From GW2011-AR1 sp964384965 (GTDB lineage: Archaea; Nanobdellota; Nanobdellia; Pacearchaeales; GW2011-AR1), in the NCBI GenBank assembly GCA_964384965.1, contig CAYLLR010000030.1, positions 1-6,479 of the forward strand: DNA of 6,479 nucleotides, read 5' to 3'. Position numbers and translations under genes: made by a program. Under the pieces are notes generated by a model, which worked only from the letters and a program-made list of their open reading frames with translations, had not been told where the DNA came from and searched no databases. This document shows, in pieces, positions 5,870 to 6,479 of this stretch. Position 1 is the first letter of the stretch. Each line of letters begins with the position of its first letter.

Positions 5870-5934
5870 TTTGTAATAATTTTAATAAATTTATCTTAGT
5901 TAAAAAACTTGTGAAATACCCAATTATTTGAAAT

Positions 5935-5979
5935 TTTAAATAATAACTCCCAAAACCCTTTATGGAAATTCCCCTAAAG
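5935..5979 (+). other. Promoter-like box with a hairpin and a 10-codon frame
   Basis: A consensus TATA box, TTTAAATA (5935-5942), points to a start near 5962. Exactly there an ATG begins the tiny frame MEIPLKIEHY followed by TGA. The same bases form an imperfect hairpin, CTTTA (5958-5962) with TAAAG (5975-5979) plus GG/CC inside. This could be the start of a short RNA, a leaderless micro-ORF or chance. Confidence 0.25.
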
Positions 5980-6027
5980 ATTGAACATTATTGAATTAAA
6001 ATTATTGCTTTAAAATTTTATAAAATT

Positions 6028-6057
6028 GGTTGGCTTCGCCGTGATTCAAAGCCAACC
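6028..6057. other. GC-rich perfect 9-bp hairpin downstream of tRNA-Cys
   Basis: GGTTGGCTT (6028-6036) and AAGCCAACC (6049-6057) pair without mismatch around a 12-base loop. It stands out from very AT-rich surroundings. Read on the minus strand it lies about 34 bases after tRNA-Cys and is followed by an A/T run, so it could act as a terminator or trailer structure. Read on the plus strand it could be part of a small RNA. I found no clear box C/D or H/ACA signature. Confidence 0.4.
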
Positions 6058-6090
6058 CACCATTTCTACATATTGAAATGATTATGATGA

Positions 6091-6163
6091 AGCGGAGGGC
6101 GGGATTCGAACCCGCGAAATTTCGCTCTGCAGGCGAACGCAGTAACCGCTGTGCCACCTCCGC
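6091..6163 (-). tRNA. tRNA-Cys(GCA)
   Basis: The acceptor stem GCGGAGG/CCTCCGC (6163-6157, 6098-6092) pairs fully. The discriminator is U (position 6091), the key identity base for cysteinyl-tRNA synthetase. The D arm is GCAC/CTGC with a C13-C22 mismatch. The anticodon stem is TTCGC/GCGAA with loop CTGCAGA and anticodon GCA at 6130-6128. The T arm is GCGGG, TTCGAAT, CCCGC. There is no intron and no encoded CCA. It lies opposite in strand to the neighbouring tRNA-Arg. Confidence 0.96.
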
Positions 6164-6186
6164 ATAAAATGCAAAAACTAAAATTC

Positions 6187-6194
6187 TATTTAAA
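6187..6194 (-). promoter_or_regulatory. TATA box of tRNA-Cys
   Basis: On the minus strand this reads TTTAAATA, a consensus archaeal TATA box, centred about 27 bases before the first tRNA base at 6163. Transcription should start at or within a base or two of the mature 5' end. Confidence 0.65.
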
Positions 6195-6240
6195 GATTGT
6201 TATTTAAAAAATTAACAACTAAAAAAATAAAGTTCCACTA

Positions 6241-6272
6241 CTTTTTGGAAAAAGCCCAATGATTCATGAATC
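6241..6272. repeat. Two adjacent short palindromes in the tRNA-Cys/tRNA-Arg gap
   Basis: CTTTTT-GG-AAAAAG (6241-6254) is followed by the perfect 12-base palindrome GATTCATGAATC (6261-6272). They lie in the gap of about 170 bases between the divergent tRNA-Cys and tRNA-Arg genes. I see no open reading frame there, and apart from the two tRNA promoters nothing else is evident. Confidence 0.4.
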
Positions 6273-6291
6273 TCCCATTTTTTAAAAAAAG

Positions 6292-6324
6292 AATTGTCGA
6301 TAATTTTATAAAGAAAATTGTCGA
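6292..6324 (+). promoter_or_regulatory. tRNA-Arg promoter framed by a 9-base direct repeat
   Basis: The TATA box TTTATAAA (6305-6312) is centred about 28 bases before the tRNA start, so transcription should begin near 6334 with a three-base leader. It sits between two exact copies of AATTGTCGA (6292-6300 and 6316-6324). The TATA call is well supported; a role for the repeats is not known. Confidence 0.6.
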
Positions 6325-6336
6325 CTTTGAATTAAA

Positions 6337-6430
6337 GCCCGAGTAACTCAGTCTGGATAGAGTGTCAGCCTTCTATAAGGCTAATTTTGAAGTGAGCTGA
6401 AAGTCGCAGGTTCGAATCCTGTCTCGGGCG
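6337..6430 (+). tRNA. tRNA-Arg(UCU) with a 19-nt intron
   Basis: The acceptor stem GCCCGAG/CTCGGGC (6337-6343, 6423-6429) pairs fully, with discriminator G6430. The D stem is ACTC/GAGT. The anticodon stem is TCAGC/GCTGA (6365-6369, 6396-6400), and the anticodon TCT is at 6372-6374. The T arm is GCAGG, TTCGAAT, CCTGT with a G49-T65 wobble pair. A short intron follows position 37. UCU reads AGA and AGG, likely the main Arg codons in so AT-rich a genome. A competing hairpin, AGCC/GGCT (6367-6370, 6379-6382), could mislead a tRNA finder into missing the intron. Confidence 0.94.
6376..6394 (+). other. 19-nt intron of tRNA-Arg with canonical bulge-helix-bulge
   Basis: The central helix is CTTC (6370-6373) with GAAG (6389-6392), four Watson-Crick pairs. 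The bulges are TAT (6374-6376) and TGA (6393-6395), cut after the second base of each. The intron's own stem is weak (AAGG with TTTT around CTAA). Removal gives the loop CTTCTAA closed by a perfect anticodon stem. Confidence 0.88.
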
Positions 6431-6439
6431 TATTAAAAA

Positions 6440-6467
6440 GATTCGAACCCTTGGGTTTATGTTTTTT
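6440..6467 (+). terminator. Probable tRNA-Arg terminator with inverted T-arm-like sequence
   Basis: AACC/GGTT (6446-6449, 6454-6457) form a small hairpin followed by six T residues (6462-6467), ten to forty bases after the tRNA. The segment GATTCGAACC (6440-6449) is also an exact inverted copy of GGTTCGAATC in the T arm of tRNA-Arg (6409-6418). Termination by the T6 run is the simplest reading. Confidence 0.4.
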
Positions 6468-6479
6468 GTTTACAAAAAA

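Noticed and set aside
6028..6070. H/ACA guide RNA reading of the GC-rich hairpin
   Set aside because: The nearest ACA (6068-6070) is 11 bases past the stem instead of about 3, and no internal pocket or clear K-turn is visible.
6084..6090. ATGATGA, a perfect box C for a box C/D guide RNA
   Set aside because: No CTGA box D, C' or D' lies at suitable distance on either side, and the following bases are antisense tRNA-Cys.
6429..6479. Partial minus-strand tRNA running off the right edge
   Set aside because: A T-arm-like sequence is present, but the would-be acceptor strand (TAATACG) is AT-rich and overlaps tRNA-Arg. A terminator hairpin explains the sequence more simply.
1..6479. CRISPR array, insertion sequence, rRNA or riboswitch
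   Set aside because: I saw no regularly spaced repeats, transposase motifs, rRNA-like conserved blocks or recognisable riboswitch cores on either strand.

Overview
The window looks like chromosomal DNA of a small-genome, AT-rich archaeon, most likely a DPANN lineage such as Pacearchaeota or Woesearchaeota. The archaeal evidence is a ribosomal protein S17e gene, a tRNA-splicing endonuclease, two tRNA genes with bulge-helix-bulge introns at position 37/38, and archaeal TATA boxes placed about 26 bases before many starts. The DPANN placement is inference from base composition, compact spacing and the bacterial-type leucyl-tRNA synthetase.

Left end (1-3117, minus strand): a small ribbon-helix-helix regulator has its own TATA box and a perfect inverted repeat in its predicted leader. 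Its 3' end overlaps the start of another gene that leaves the window and has a strong Shine-Dalgarno sequence. Upstream lies a 940-residue bacterial-type leucyl-tRNA synthetase. It has an extra domain of about 120 residues inside the editing region and lacks the leucine-specific domain.

Centre (3118-4989, plus strand): a 52-base divergent spacer with one near-symmetric TATA element separates leuS from endA, and both genes are predicted to be leaderless. Next come an unrecognised winged-helix protein with a lysine-rich linker, a gap of about 210 bases, and rps17e. All three plus-strand genes have TATA boxes that place the transcript start at or next to the ATG.

Right end (5030-6479): a CAU tRNA (Met or Ile2) with a 36-nt intron, a probable frameshifted mini-gene, a YjbQ/UPF0047 protein, a GC-rich hairpin, tRNA-Cys(GCA) and tRNA-Arg(UCU) with a 19-nt intron. 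Both introns fold into the strict motif cut by homotetrameric archaeal splicing endonucleases, so the window holds the enzyme and two of its likely substrates. The main theme is translation: aminoacylation, tRNA splicing, a ribosomal protein and tRNAs. I see no CRISPR array, insertion sequence or rRNA gene.
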